Assembly: GCA_003228955.1 (NCBI GenBank) | Contig: QIGN01000162.1 | Coordinates: forward strand, 1 to 33,644 | Source: Hyphomicrobiales bacterium | GTDB lineage: Bacteria > Pseudomonadota > Alphaproteobacteria > Rhizobiales > Methyloligellaceae | Length of the DNA stretch: 33,644 nucleotides | Reading direction: 5' to 3' | In this document: one piece after another, positions 21,472-30,388 of the stretch | Position numbering within the stretch: the stretch's first letter is position 1 | How the letters are laid out: every line of letters starts with the position of its first letter | Translations under genes and position numbers: made by a program | The notes under the pieces: generated by a model | The model's database searches: none | What the model saw: the letters and a program-made list of their open reading frames with translations, nothing else | Told to the model about the DNA's origin: nothing

Positions 21472-23808
21472 ATGGAAAATATGACCCAGGCCGGCGACGG
21501 CGCTACTGAGAATTCCGAGGCGGCCACCGATCCGGTGTGCGGCATGAGCGTCACGATTGCTGGCGCCAAGCACATGATGACCCATGAGGGCAGTCACTAT
21601 TATTTTTGCCATGCGGGGTGCCAGACCAAATTTGAAGCCGACCCCAAGAAATATCTCGAGCCGCAGCCCGAACCCGAACCCGCGCCGCCGGGCACGACAT
21701 TCACCTGCCCGATGGACCCGGAAATCGTTCAGGAAGGCCCCGGGACGTGTCCCATATGCGGCATGGCGCTGGAACCGATGGGGATCCCCACTGGCGAAGA
21801 AGGGCCGAACCTGGAACTTATTGATTTCACGCGCCGTTTCTGGGTTGGCGCCGTGCTTACCTTGCCGATTCTGGTCATCGCCATGGGGCCCCTTGTCGGT
21901 CTGCCCGTCAAGGAGTGGCTTGGCCACCAAAACTCCCAATGGGCGGAGTTGCTGCTTGCGACGCCGGTTGTCCTGTATTCCGGGTGGCCGTTCTTCGAGC
22001 GGTGCTGGGCATCATTCGTGAACCGCGCGCTCAATATGTGGACGCTTATCGGCGTTGGCGTTGGCGCGGCTTACCTCTATTCGCTTGTCGCCACGGTTGC
22101 TCCCGATATCTTCCCGCAAGCCTTCCGCGGGACGGGCGGCACGGTCGCCGTCTATTTCGAAGCCGCCGCTGTAATTGTTGTGCTGGTGCTGCTGGGCCAG
22201 TTGCTGGAATTGCGGGCGCGCGAGCGCACCGGCGGGGCCATTCGCGCGCTGCTGGATCTTGCGCCCAAGACGGCTTTGCGCGTGGGCGCCGATGGCAATG
22301 AGGAAGAAGTTTCGCTCGATGACGTGCAGGTGGGCGATCTCTTGCGGGTTCGCCCGGGCGACTCGATCCCGGTTGACGGCGTGGTGAACGAGGGGCACTC
22401 CTCGGTCGATGAATCCATGCTCACCGGCGAGCCGGTGCCCGTTGAGAAGACGCCCGGTGAACCCGTTACCGGCGGTACGATCAACAAGACCGGCAGCTTT
22501 GTCATGGAGGCGAAGCGCGTCGGGTCGGAGACCATGCTCTCGCAGATCGTGAACATGGTTGCCGAGGCGCAGCGCTCCCGGGCGCCCATTCAGAAGCTGG
22601 CGGACGTCGTTGCGGGTTATTTTGTGCCCGTCGTTTTCGCGGTCGCCGTTGCGGCCTTCGCGGCATGGTCCCTCTGGGGTCCAGAACCGGCGATGGCCTT
22701 CGCCTTCATTGCGGCCGTTTCGGTGCTGATTATTGCCTGTCCCTGTGCGCTCGGCCTCGCCACGCCCATGTCCATCATGGTCGCGACCGGACGCGGTGCG
22801 CAGGCCGGCGTTCTCATCAAGAATGCCGAAAACCTGGAGCGTTTCGCCGATGTGGACACGCTGATTGTCGACAAGACCGGAACGCTGACCCTCGGCGCCC
22901 CGAAGCTGACCGAAGTCATCCCCTTCAAGGGGTTCGAAGAGACGAATGTGCTTGAAATGGCGGCGAGCCTTGAGCGCGGCAGCGAGCATCCTCTCGCCGA
23001 GGCCATCATCGAGGGCGCGAAGGACCGGAACATAAAAATTGGCAAGCCGGCCGCGTTCGAGGCGGTCGTGGGCAAGGGCGTCAAGGGGACCATCTCGGGC
23101 ACGGCGGTTGCCCTCGGCAACGCCGCGATGATGCGCGATATCAAACTTGACCCCAAGCCCCATGCCAAACAGGCGGATGCGCTGCGCGCCGAAGGCAAGA
23201 CGGCCATGTTTATCGCCATCGGCGGCAAGCTGGCCGGGATTGTCGCGGTTGCCGACCCGATCAAGGAAACAACCGCGATGGCGCTTGAGGCGCTGCGCGG
23301 AGAAGGGCTGCACATCGTGATGGTCACCGGCGACAATGCCCGCACGGCAAAGGCGATTGCGCAACAGCTCGGCATTGACGATGTGCGCGCCGACGTTCTC
23401 CCCGACGAGAAGGCCAGGATCGTCAAGGACCTCCAGAGTAACGGTGCGAAGGTTGCCATGGCGGGTGACGGCGTCAACGACGCGCCCGCTCTTGCCCAGG
23501 CCGATGTCGGTATCGCAATGGGCACCGGCGCGGATGTTGCCATCGAAAGCGCCGGCATCACGCTGGTGAAGGGCGATCTCAGGGGGATTGTTAGGGCCCG
23601 GCGCCTGTCGGAGGCGACCATGCGCAATATCAAACAGAACCTGTTTTTTGCCTTCGCCTATAACGCGGCCGGCGTCCCGGTTGCGGCCGGCATCCTGTAT
23701 CCGGTTTTCGGGCTGCTGCTGTCGCCCATGATCGCGGCCGCGGCCATGAGCCTGTCGAGCGTGTCGGTTATCGGCAATGCGCTTCGGTTGCAGCGCGCCG
23801 GTCTGTAG
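21472..23808 (+). CDS. copA: Cu(I)-exporting P1B-type ATPase with YHS and heavy-metal-binding N-terminus
   Basis: 778 aa from the ATG at 21472 (AGGA upstream). The N-terminus carries no HMA domain. Instead residues about 18-62 form a YHS domain (DPVCGMSV ... [20 protein letters not shown]) and 75-105 a heavy-metal-binding segment (FTCPMDPEI ... [12 protein letters not shown]). Next come the membrane helices, the TGE loop ([12 protein letters not shown]), CPC at 423-425 ([12 protein letters not shown]), the phosphorylated D467 in DKTGTLT, the SEHPLAEA motif, and [10 protein letters not shown]. The last two helices contain [12 protein letters not shown] and MSLSSVSV, the TM7/TM8 signature of Cu(I)-specific P1B-1 pumps. 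It removes cytosolic copper. Second gene of the CsoR-controlled operon. Confidence 0.93.
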   Translation: MENMTQAGDGATENSEAATDPVCGMSVTIAGAKHMMTHEGSHYYFCHAGCQTKFEADPKKYLEPQPEPEPAPPGTTFTCPMDPEIVQEGPGTCPICGMALEPMGIPTGEEGPNLELIDFTRRFWVGAVLTLPILVIAMGPLVGLPVKEWLGHQNSQWAELLLATPVVLYSGWPFFERCWASFVNRALNMWTLIGVGVGAAYLYSLVATVAPDIFPQAFRGTGGTVAVYFEAAAVIVVLVLLGQLLELRARERTGGAIRALLDLAPKTALRVGADGNEEEVSLDDVQVGDLLRVRPGDSIPVDGVVNEGHSSVDESMLTGEPVPVEKTPGEPVTGGTINKTGSFVMEAKRVGSETMLSQIVNMVAEAQRSRAPIQKLADVVAGYFVPVVFAVAVAAFAAWSLWGPEPAMAFAFIAAVSVLIIACPCALGLATPMSIMVATGRGAQAGVLIKNAENLERFADVDTLIVDKTGTLTLGAPKLTEVIPFKGFEETNVLEMAASLERGSEHPLAEAIIEGAKDRNIKIGKPAAFEAVVGKGVKGTISGTAVALGNAAMMRDIKLDPKPHAKQADALRAEGKTAMFIAIGGKLAGIVAVADPIKETTAMALEALRGEGLHIVMVTGDNARTAKAIAQQLGIDDVRADVLPDEKARIVKDLQSNGAKVAMAGDGVNDAPALAQADVGIAMGTGADVAIESAGITLVKGDLRGIVRARRLSEATMRNIKQNLFFAFAYNAAGVPVAAGILYPVFGLLLSPMIAAAAMSLSSVSVIGNALRLQRAGL

Positions 23809-23825
23809 GACATTCGGGTTGCGGA

Positions 23826-23977
23826 AAAGAAAAGAGCCGGACCAGTTGGCGCGGTCCGGCTCTCAAATTTTTGCCGCCTCAAGGGGGGTTGGGGCGCCAA
23901 TGTCAGCGGTTCGGAAACCGCTGGCGAGAAGGCAACCTTGGGAGGGCTATGTGCCTTCTGATCGCAAACTGCGATTG
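23826..23977 (-). ncRNA. Predicted small regulatory RNA (new candidate)
   Basis: About 152 bases, not coding. Minus-strand order: promoter TTGTTG (24011-24006), 17 bases, TAAATT (23988-23983), with a start near 23977. Then hairpin 1 ATCGCA-gtt-TGCGAT (23975-23961). Hairpin 2 is GAAGGCA/TGCCTTC (23958-23928) with a 17-base loop containing CCCTCCC. Hairpin 3 is CAGCGGTT-tccg-AACCGCTG (23923-23904). A C-rich single strand (CCCCAACCCCCCTTGAGG) follows, then the GAGCCGGACC/GGTCCGGCTC terminator with TTTTCTTTTCC. A promoter, successive stable hairpins and an intrinsic terminator in one direction is what a stand-alone sRNA looks like. The loop resembles anti-Shine-Dalgarno loops of some alphaproteobacterial sRNAs. 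I do not recognise it as 6S, SRP RNA, tmRNA or a riboswitch. Confidence 0.55.
23833..23872. terminator. Bidirectional intrinsic terminator (copA and candidate sRNA)
   Basis: Perfect 11-base stem AGAGCCGGACC (23833-23843) / GGTCCGGCTCT (23853-23863) with a 9-base loop. On the plus strand CAAATTTTTG follows. On the minus strand the stem is followed by TTTTCTTTTCC, a good U-tract. It ends the copper operon and, on the other strand, the predicted small RNA. Confidence 0.85.
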
Positions 23978-23994
23978 GTGTAAATTTAAGCATT

Positions 23995-24011
23995 TTGTTG
24001 CATTGCAACAA
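23995..24011. promoter_or_regulatory. Palindrome overlapping the sRNA promoter
   Basis: TTGTTGCATTGCAACAA is a perfect odd palindrome with 8-base arms. On the minus strand it covers the -35 hexamer and most of the spacer of the predicted sRNA promoter, where a bound repressor would block transcription. The regulator is unknown; the adjacent LysR protein is a candidate only by position. Confidence 0.5.
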
Positions 24012-24030
24012 TTGCCAGAACTGCATGGCA

Positions 24031-24050
24031 GCTATGCAATAATGCATAGC
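24031..24050. promoter_or_regulatory. Second palindrome upstream of the sRNA promoter
   Basis: GCTATGCAATAATGCATAGC has perfect 8-base arms and a 4-base centre. It lies 20-40 bases upstream of the predicted -35, a position used by activators, and 44 bases beyond the lysR stop codon. It could instead be a weak stem at the 3' end of the lysR transcript, but no T-run follows. Confidence 0.45.
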
Positions 24051-24093
24051 TCGCGCGCCGGCAGGGAAGACTTCAAATTATTGAATTCATGGA

Positions 24094-24984
24094 CTAAAAA
24101 GACCATTCGCGCGACTTGGCGACGAGAAAGTCGAGAAATACGCTGACCCTTTTGGACGCTTTGGCGCCTTCGGGATACACGAAATAAGTTTCAAACGACG
24201 GCAATTCGGCCTCCGTCAGAACCGGCACGAGTTCGGTTTCCTCGCGCGCCATATAGTCGGGAAGAATGGCAAGTCCCAGCCCGCGCTGGCAGGCCCGTTT
24301 GAGGGCGTAGAGATTGTTGGCGCGAAAGACGGCTTTGCGTTTTTCACTGCCTTCGAGTCCGGCGGTTTCCAGCCAGTTGATTTCCCGGATTTGCGCGGGA
24401 GGGACCCCGCCGAAGGTCAGTATCCTGTGGTTGTCGAGATCGGCCAGGTCCTTGGGCGTACCGAAGCGCTTCAGATACCCCCTTGAAGCGTGCACATGCG
24501 CATGCACCGTGAAGAGGCGGCGCTGAATAAGGTCGCCCTGGCTTGGGGCCTTGAGCCAGATGCCCACATCCGCCTCGCGCATGGTGAGGTCAAGCTGGTC
24601 GTATTCCAGCATCAATTCGACGCGGATATCGGGATAGAGATCAATGAATTCGCCGATGCGCGGCGCGAGCCAGGATGAGCCGAGCGCCACGGTCGTCGTA
24701 ATCCGCAGATCACCGGAGGGTTTGGTTTTGGAGTCGGCCAGCCGGGTCTGGGTTGACTGAAGTTTCTGGAATACGTCATGGGCCGTGCGGTAAAGCATCT
24801 CGCCCTGCTCGGTCAGCACCAGCCCGCGCGCATGGCGGTTGAACAGCGGCACGTTGAGTTCTTTTTCAAGCGCGCTCACCTGGCGGCTCACCGCCGACTG
24901 GCTCATATTCAGCTTCTCGCCCGCATGGGTGAAGCTGCCGGCCTCCGCCGCTTCGTGAAAAATTCTGAGTTTGTCCCAGTCCAT
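24094..24984 (-). CDS. LysR family transcriptional regulator
   Basis: 296 aa from the ATG at 24984 (AAGG 8 bases upstream); a GTG two codons earlier has poor spacing. Residues 1-60 are the LysR winged HTH (MDWDKLRIFHEAAEAGSFTH ... MSQSAVSRQVSALEKELNVP). The rest is the effector-binding domain: GDLRITTTVALGSSWLAPRI, ADVGIWLKAPSQGDLIQRRL, and the C-terminal FLDFLVAKSREW. It sits 52 bases downstream of trxB on the same strand, an arrangement common in alphaproteobacteria, so the pair may be co-transcribed. Its target and ligand are unknown. Two palindromes and a predicted sRNA lie just past its stop codon. Confidence 0.9.
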   Translation of the reverse strand: MDWDKLRIFHEAAEAGSFTHAGEKLNMSQSAVSRQVSALEKELNVPLFNRHARGLVLTEQGEMLYRTAHDVFQKLQSTQTRLADSKTKPSGDLRITTTVALGSSWLAPRIGEFIDLYPDIRVELMLEYDQLDLTMREADVGIWLKAPSQGDLIQRRLFTVHAHVHASRGYLKRFGTPKDLADLDNHRILTFGGVPPAQIREINWLETAGLEGSEKRKAVFRANNLYALKRACQRGLGLAILPDYMAREETELVPVLTEAELPSFETYFVYPEGAKASKRVSVFLDFLVAKSREWSF

Positions 24985-25036
24985 TGGCACATCCTTTTCG
25001 TGCGAGCCTCCTCAGGATGAGGAACCATAGAGAGAC

Positions 25037-25999
25037 CTACTCCGCCGCCTCGGCGTGGGCTTCCAGTTCCGCGAGATATTTCTCGGCCTCGAGCGCGGCC
25101 ATGCAGCCCATTCCGGCGGCCGTCACCGCCTGTCTGTAGATATCGTCGGTGACGTCCCCCGCGGCAAAAACGCCGGGGAGTTGCGTGGCCGAGGAATCGG
25201 GGGCCGTCACCAGATACCCGCCGGGCTTCATTTCGAGCTGACCAGTGAAGAGTTCGGTCGAGGGTTTGTGCCCGATGGCGATGAAGACGCCATGCACGGA
25301 CACCTCCGTTACCTCGCCGGTCTTGACGTTCTTGATCTTTGCGCCGGTGACGCTCAATGGTCCTTCCGTTCCGGTGACTTCCTCCAGCACGGCGTCCCAC
25401 ATCACCTCGATCTTCTCGTGGGCGAGCAGGCGCTGCTGCAAAATCTTCTCCGAGCGCAATTCATCGCGCCGGTGCACAAGCGTCACTTTCGAGGCGAATT
25501 TGGTGAGGAACAGGGCTTCCTCGACCGCCGTGTTGCCGCCGCCGATCACCAGCACCTCTTTGTCCTTGTAGAAGAACCCGTCGCAGGTGGCGCATGCCGA
25601 CACGCCGAAGCCCTTGAATTTCTCTTCCGAAGGCAGCCCGAGCCACCGCGCCTGCGCGCCGGTGGCGATAATCAGCGCATCGCAGGTGAATTCACCTCCG
25701 CTGTCGCCCTTCATCCAGATGGGGCGCTTCTTCAGGTCGACCTCGACAATCGTGTCGGAAATCATCTCGGTCCCGACATGTTCGGCCTGGGCCTGCATCT
25801 GTTCCATGAGCCACGGCCCCTGGATCACCTCCGCGAAGCCGGGATAATTCTCAACGTCCGTGGTGATGGTCATCTGCCCGCCGGGCTGGATGCCGGCGAT
25901 AACGACCGGCTTCAGCATGGCCCGCGAAGCATAGATGGCGGCGGTGTAGCCGGCCGGCCCGGAACCGATGATGATGACCTTTTCGTGCCTTACGCTCAT
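25037..25999 (-). CDS. trxB: Thioredoxin-disulfide reductase
   Basis: 320 aa, the normal size for the low-molecular-weight bacterial enzyme. It transfers electrons from NADPH through FAD and a disulfide to thioredoxin in the cytoplasm. The FAD-binding motif GSGPAGYTAAIYASR is near residues 12-26. The NADPH-binding GGGNTAVEEALFLT lies in the middle, and the redox pair CATC is at 136-139 (GVSACATCDGFFY). The FAD-closing ATQLPGVFAAGDVTD is near the C-terminus. The final residues (EAHAEAAE) form a short acidic tail. First gene of the trxB-lysR pair. Confidence 0.96.
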   Translation of the reverse strand: MSVRHEKVIIIGSGPAGYTAAIYASRAMLKPVVIAGIQPGGQMTITTDVENYPGFAEVIQGPWLMEQMQAQAEHVGTEMISDTIVEVDLKKRPIWMKGDSGGEFTCDALIIATGAQARWLGLPSEEKFKGFGVSACATCDGFFYKDKEVLVIGGGNTAVEEALFLTKFASKVTLVHRRDELRSEKILQQRLLAHEKIEVMWDAVLEEVTGTEGPLSVTGAKIKNVKTGEVTEVSVHGVFIAIGHKPSTELFTGQLEMKPGGYLVTAPDSSATQLPGVFAAGDVTDDIYRQAVTAAGMGCMAALEAEKYLAELEAHAEAAE

Positions 26000-26125
26000 G
26001 TTCCACGCGTCCTGTCTATTGGATTTTCAGATGTTCTAGCAGATTCGGGGGAGATTCAGCTCATCCCGGAAATAGTGGCGGGGCAGGGGAAAGGCAAGCG
26101 CGGCATTCTGTCCCCAAAGTTTTCG

Positions 26126-26911
26126 TCATTTTCGTCTGCCATCCCCGGAAAAGCGGCATTGCCCCACCCATTCGAGGGCCCGCCGGCGCATTTTATCTAT
26201 CAGCGAGGAATTGGCTTTCAGCGCCTTGTATACCGCTTCCAGATCGCGCCAGTTGATCTGTCTTGGCAGAAAGGGGAGGGACGACGACTGCATCAAAATG
26301 GAGAAATGATAACCGCCCCGGATCAGGTTGATCAGCGTGTCCAGGGTTGGCGGCGGTTTGTTACTCCTGAGATGCATTGCCCACAAATTCATGCCCATAT
26401 AGTTCCGCTCCCTTGCGAAATAGGGCAATTGGGCCAGGGCAAATCCATATTTCCTGCCGCCGGCCGTCCGCACTTCCTCGTGGAGCGGCCCGTAGTTCCC
26501 GCCTTGAAAGCCATAGCGGTAGAGCGGCTCGCGGGTTTCTCCCTTTCTTAGGGGGCGGTACAGGATTTCAATACGGGTGCCCTTGTTGGTTTTGTCGCTG
26601 AAGCGGATCTTTATCGATGGCTTGTATCGCACCGGATAGATGGTTTCCTCGACAAAGGGGCCTTCGAACAGCGCGCGCGGGTGGTTGGGGCGAAAAACCC
26701 TTCGCTTTTTTACGATCCGCGCCGCATCTTCGATGCGAACCGGACCGCGAAATCCAAGCGAGGGTCCGGGCAGAGGGCAGCTGAACAGATTTTCAGCGTG
26801 CGTATAGCGTCCGTTTTTTATCTTTCCGAGCAATGGTTGCGTGTTTCCCAACCCTGAAAATCCGAAAAGTACAATCAGAAGGCCAGCCCAGAAATATGCG
26901 TTTCTTGTCAC
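26126..26911 (-). CDS. Hypothetical secreted protein
   Basis: 261 aa. The GTG start at 26911 lies directly after the TAA of the exonuclease gene (zero-base gap), with AGGCGAG upstream, so it should be translated by coupling. The first 25 residues (YFWAGLLIVLFGFSGLGNTQ) look like a signal peptide. The mature part is basic and aromatic, with RFSDKTNKGTRIEILYRPLR, YRYGFQGGNYGPLHEEVR and LDTLINLIRGGYHFSILMQS. Two cysteines (FSCPLPG and GQCRFSG) could form a disulfide. No family is recognised. Its coupling to a membrane exonuclease suggests a linked envelope role, but this is only context. Confidence 0.65.
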   Translation of the reverse strand: MTRNAYFWAGLLIVLFGFSGLGNTQPLLGKIKNGRYTHAENLFSCPLPGPSLGFRGPVRIEDAARIVKKRRVFRPNHPRALFEGPFVEETIYPVRYKPSIKIRFSDKTNKGTRIEILYRPLRKGETREPLYRYGFQGGNYGPLHEEVRTAGGRKYGFALAQLPYFARERNYMGMNLWAMHLRSNKPPPTLDTLINLIRGGYHFSILMQSSSLPFLPRQINWRDLEAVYKALKANSSLIDKMRRRALEWVGQCRFSGDGRRK

Positions 26912-28363
26912 TTAGAATCTCGCCTGCATTTTTCTCAGTTTCACCTGGCGGCTTGAGACCTTCAGCGCGTCGCCGAGCGTGACGACGCCGCGGGTCTCAA
27001 GCGGGTCCAGCATCGCCAGGAAAATGGCGGCCGTGGTCATGGCGTCGCCAAGGGCCGTGTGGCGGCCCGAGATTTCCACTCCGATGCGCTCCGCCGTCGC
27101 CTTCATGGAATGATCGTCCATATGGTCGTGCAGGTAGGCGGAAAGCAGCAACACGTCGAGCACCGGGTTTTTGAAAGACACACCCGACACTTTCTCCTTG
27201 AGTTCAAGGAACTTCATGTCGAAGGCGGCGTTGTGCGCGACCAGTACCGCGCGCCCGCAAAAGCGGTGAAACCGGGGCAGCACCGTGCCTGCGTCCGGTT
27301 TCCCTTTCACTTGCCTGTCGGTGAGCCCGTGAAAGCGGGTTGAGCTTTTCGGGATGCCGCGTCCCGGATCGATAAGCTGCTCGAAGGTCTCGCCCCGCAC
27401 AATCCGGCCATTGACGATACGTACCGCGCCAATGGAAATCATCTCATCCCCGTTTGAAGGTTCAAGGCCGGTGGTTTCGGTATCGAACACCACGCAGCGC
27501 AACTCTTTTAGAGGAATATCCGCGATCTTGCGCTCCGGCGGGCGCTGGAACAGATCGAAATCGTAGAATTCCGGGCGCGGGGGCAGGGCTGCGCCGGCCT
27601 CTTCGCCCGTATCGGCGGGCGGCGCGAATGTCAGCACATAACCTTCTGTTTCGATCTCGTCGGAACAGATGAGCGCCAGCCGCGCTTCGACGCCCGCGCC
27701 GCCGTCAAGGCGCTCGCAGCTCACGCGCCGCCGGATGCGCAGCTTGCGCGTTTTGTCGCCGCGCTGTTTGGCCGTCAGTTCATCAAGCACTTCGAGTACA
27801 GGACCCCGCTCGAAAAGCCCGAACAGCCGGCGGCCCAGCCCCAGCGCTTCGGGCTGTTTCAGTATTTGCATGGCGGCCTGATTGTAGAGCAGCACGCGGT
27901 TGTCGAGATTGCAGACGATGACGCCTTCGCTCAGGTCGAGCAGGATGGTTTCAAGGCGGCGCTTGTAGGTGTCGCCGCGCTCCAGCGCGGCATCGACGGT
28001 CTCCCGCCGCTTGGCCCGCGCGGTTATGACCCTTTCGATAAGTTGCTGGACCGCCTGCGAAAGCCCGCCCATCAGATGCCCGTCCGGCATCTCGATCTGG
28101 CGAATTTTTCTCGCATGGGCGAGGGTCTCGATTTCGCGGGTGAGCGTTTCAATCGGGCGCGCAAGGCGCAGGTGCACCGTGGCCCAGGCGCCGAGAATCG
28201 CGAAAAGAAACAGGACGGAACCCGCCGCCCCAAGCAGCACCGCGAGCTGCAAATTCCTCACGCTGTCAGCACGGATGACGGCCAGGCCGAAGGCGACCGC
28301 GATGAAAAATGCTACCAGAGCGAGGGTGGCGAAGAGGATGGCGAGGAAACCGGCGGGGCGCAT
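26912..28363 (-). CDS. Membrane HAMP-PAS protein fused to a DEDDh 3'-5' exonuclease
   Basis: 483 aa. Two transmembrane helices at about 8-28 and 40-62 are separated by a short loop. A HAMP-like segment (ARPIETLTREIETLAHARKI, 68-115), a coiled coil and a PAS domain (about 135-250, LSEGVIVCNLDNRVLLYNQA) follow. Residues 285-460 are a DnaQ-type exonuclease with D294 and E296 (FDTETTG), D382 (HNAAFDMKF), H435 and D440 (RHTALGDAM), so all DEDDh catalytic residues are present. It should cleave 3' ends of DNA or RNA at the inner membrane under control of a sensory module. Known exonuclease relatives are usually soluble polymerase proofreaders, RNase T or CBS-linked proteins. Downstream of the CapD-like gene, same strand. 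Confidence 0.85.
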   Translation of the reverse strand: MRPAGFLAILFATLALVAFFIAVAFGLAVIRADSVRNLQLAVLLGAAGSVLFLFAILGAWATVHLRLARPIETLTREIETLAHARKIRQIEMPDGHLMGGLSQAVQQLIERVITARAKRRETVDAALERGDTYKRRLETILLDLSEGVIVCNLDNRVLLYNQAAMQILKQPEALGLGRRLFGLFERGPVLEVLDELTAKQRGDKTRKLRIRRRVSCERLDGGAGVEARLALICSDEIETEGYVLTFAPPADTGEEAGAALPPRPEFYDFDLFQRPPERKIADIPLKELRCVVFDTETTGLEPSNGDEMISIGAVRIVNGRIVRGETFEQLIDPGRGIPKSSTRFHGLTDRQVKGKPDAGTVLPRFHRFCGRAVLVAHNAAFDMKFLELKEKVSGVSFKNPVLDVLLLSAYLHDHMDDHSMKATAERIGVEISGRHTALGDAMTTAAIFLAMLDPLETRGVVTLGDALKVSSRQVKLRKMQARF

Positions 28364-28396
28364 TTGCGATGCTCTCGGGCGGTTGAAAAATTGCCG

Positions 28397-30388
28397 CTAG
28401 TGAATCAGGCGCGAGACCTGCGCCCACCCGGCGTTGTCCCCGCTCTCGGATTCCGGAGAGGGCTCGCCCGCGGTATAGCCTTCCACCGTGCGTTTCAGGA
28501 TTCCCTGAACATCAGCGAGATCATGATCGTCGATGGCCTGGCCCAGCGCCTGGAGTTCTTCGTTGAGCTTTGACAGATTAAGGTGAGGTTCGGAATTTTT
28601 CATGATTCGAGGGTGCTTGGTGCCGGTTGTGTTTTCGCCGATCAGAAGTTCCTCATACAGCTTTTCGCCCTGTCGTAACCCCACATATTCAATGGAAATA
28701 TCTCCCTCCGGCCGGCTGTCGTCACGAACCTCCAGCCCGGAAAGCCGTATCATCATCCGCGCCAGATCGTCGATTTTCACCGGGCTTCCCATGTCCAGAA
28801 CGAACACCTCGCCTCCGGTGGCCATTGCGCCCGCCTGCAACACCAGCTCCGCGGCCTCGGGAATGGACATGAAATAACGGATGATGTCGGGATGCGTGAC
28901 CGTGATTGGCCCGCCATCGCGGATTTGCTTGCGGAATCGCCTGACCACCGAGCCGGAGGAATCCAGCACGTTGCCAAACCGCACCATGGTAAAAACGGTC
29001 TCGACCTCGTTCTCCGCCGCTATCCCCTGAAGGATCATTTCGGAAATCCGTTTGCTTGCCCCCATGATACTTGTGGGCCGGACGGCCTTGTCGGTGGAGA
29101 TCAGCACCATTCTTCCGACACCGGCGTCGATTGCCGCCTGCGACAAAACAAGCGTGCCGAAAATATTGTTCTGCAACCCCATCATCGGGTTCTGTTCGAC
29201 GATTGGCACATGCTTGTAGGCCGCCGCGTGATAAATGGTTTCAACGCTGTGATTTACCAGTGTATGTCTCAGCATTTCCCCATCAAGGACCGATCCGAGA
29301 ACGGCAACGATCTCAACCTTCGGCGTTTTCTTTCCCGCTTCCCCGGCTTCTTTTTTGAGGGTGTTGAGCAGGGCGATCATGTCCTGCTCGATTTCATAAA
29401 GAGCCACCTCGGAGATGTCGAACAGGATCAGGCGCTTTGGCGAAAGCTTGACAATCTGCCGGGTCAGTTCCGAACCGATGGAGCCGCCGGCCCCGGTAAT
29501 CATGACATTCCTGGCCCGGATGTGCTTGCCCAGAAGTCTGGCATCCGGCGGGACCGGGTCGCGTCCCAGAAGATCCTCAACGTCGATTGGCCGCAGATCC
29601 GTGACCTCGACTTTGCCCGATGCAATATCCTTGAGCGCGGGGAGGATTTTGACCGTGACCGGAGTGTCTTCGAGGCGGCGGATTATTGCGCGCCGATGCT
29701 GGCGGGAATCGGATTCTATCGCAAGAAATATCTCTTTTACGCCATCGCGCGAGATCAGTTTGGGAATCTTTTCGGGCTTGTAGACCTTGAGCTTGTGAAT
29801 GCTCTGGCCCCAAAGGGTCGGGTTTTCGTCAATAAAGCCGATCGGCTTGTAGTCCTTGCTATCGGCGAGCGCCCGCAACAATTCAAGACCCGGCCCGCCG
29901 GCGCCGTAAATGAGGACCCGCTCGCGCGGGTCCAGGCGCGCCATGGTGATATTGGGCACGCCTTGCAGCAGCCAGCCGGCCAGTTGCCGCGAGAGCCGGA
30001 TCAGACCGGCGCTGAAAAACCCGTAAATGATAACCACGGAACGCGGCACGCCGGGGAGCCCAATCAGATACAGGCTGAGAGACCAGACAAGGACGGCGAG
30101 AAATATGGTGACGTAAATACGCCCGGCGGCTTCCTGCTGGAAATAGCGCGTAACCAGCCGGTACAGGCCGCGCGCATAGAAAGTGACAATGCCGATCACC
30201 GGTGCAAGGAAAAACAGCAGCCAGGTGGTCGTGTCCGGAGGGACATAAAGTGTATTGAGGCGCAGTGAGTAGGCGGCCCAAAGCGCAAGGCTCAACAAGG
30301 CGAAGTCATTGGAAATCAGCAATGCGCGCTTGGTCCAGCGCGGGAGCGTGATCATCCGTTCGCGATAGGTTTTCGGTTTGCCGGGCAC
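28397..30388 (-). CDS. Membrane-bound nucleoside-diphosphate-sugar 4,6-dehydratase (CapD/WbpM type)
   Basis: 663 aa from a GTG at 30388 with AAGG about 9 bases upstream; an ATG at 30355 lacks a good site. Four or so N-terminal transmembrane helices (SNDFALLSLALWAAYSL, WLLFFLAPVIGIVTFYA and others) precede a CoA-binding-like Rossmann region (RVLIYGAGGPGLELLRAL). The catalytic extended SDR domain starts with NAD-binding ITGAGGSIGSELTRQI near residue 295. STDKAVRPTSIMGASKR carries the Met-x3-Lys pair at about 442-446, which replaces the usual Tyr-x3-Lys in WbpM/PglF-like UDP-GlcNAc 4,6-dehydratases. It makes a 4-keto-6-deoxy sugar nucleotide for surface glycans. No other glycan gene is adjacent. 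Confidence 0.92.
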   Translation of the reverse strand: MPGKPKTYRERMITLPRWTKRALLISNDFALLSLALWAAYSLRLNTLYVPPDTTTWLLFFLAPVIGIVTFYARGLYRLVTRYFQQEAAGRIYVTIFLAVLVWSLSLYLIGLPGVPRSVVIIYGFFSAGLIRLSRQLAGWLLQGVPNITMARLDPRERVLIYGAGGPGLELLRALADSKDYKPIGFIDENPTLWGQSIHKLKVYKPEKIPKLISRDGVKEIFLAIESDSRQHRRAIIRRLEDTPVTVKILPALKDIASGKVEVTDLRPIDVEDLLGRDPVPPDARLLGKHIRARNVMITGAGGSIGSELTRQIVKLSPKRLILFDISEVALYEIEQDMIALLNTLKKEAGEAGKKTPKVEIVAVLGSVLDGEMLRHTLVNHSVETIYHAAAYKHVPIVEQNPMMGLQNNIFGTLVLSQAAIDAGVGRMVLISTDKAVRPTSIMGASKRISEMILQGIAAENEVETVFTMVRFGNVLDSSGSVVRRFRKQIRDGGPITVTHPDIIRYFMSIPEAAELVLQAGAMATGGEVFVLDMGSPVKIDDLARMMIRLSGLEVRDDSRPEGDISIEYVGLRQGEKLYEELLIGENTTGTKHPRIMKNSEPHLNLSKLNEELQALGQAIDDHDLADVQGILKRTVEGYTAGEPSPESESGDNAGWAQVSRLIH

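Noticed and set aside
22012-23364. 450-codon antisense frame inside copA
   Set aside because: Same reason: the plus strand encodes all P1B ATPase motifs, and the antisense translation has no coherent domain.
23826-23977. Riboswitch interpretation of the structured segment
   Set aside because: No gene in the same direction follows; on the minus strand it ends in a terminator and then faces copA antisense. A stand-alone sRNA fits better.
25055-26551. 498-codon plus-strand frame opposite trxB
   Set aside because: trxB on the other strand is certain; the antisense frame is H/R/G-rich and has no recognisable domain.
28397-30388. Polysaccharide gene cluster
   Set aside because: Only one sugar-nucleotide enzyme is present; neighbours are an exonuclease and lutABC, so no glycan cluster can be claimed.
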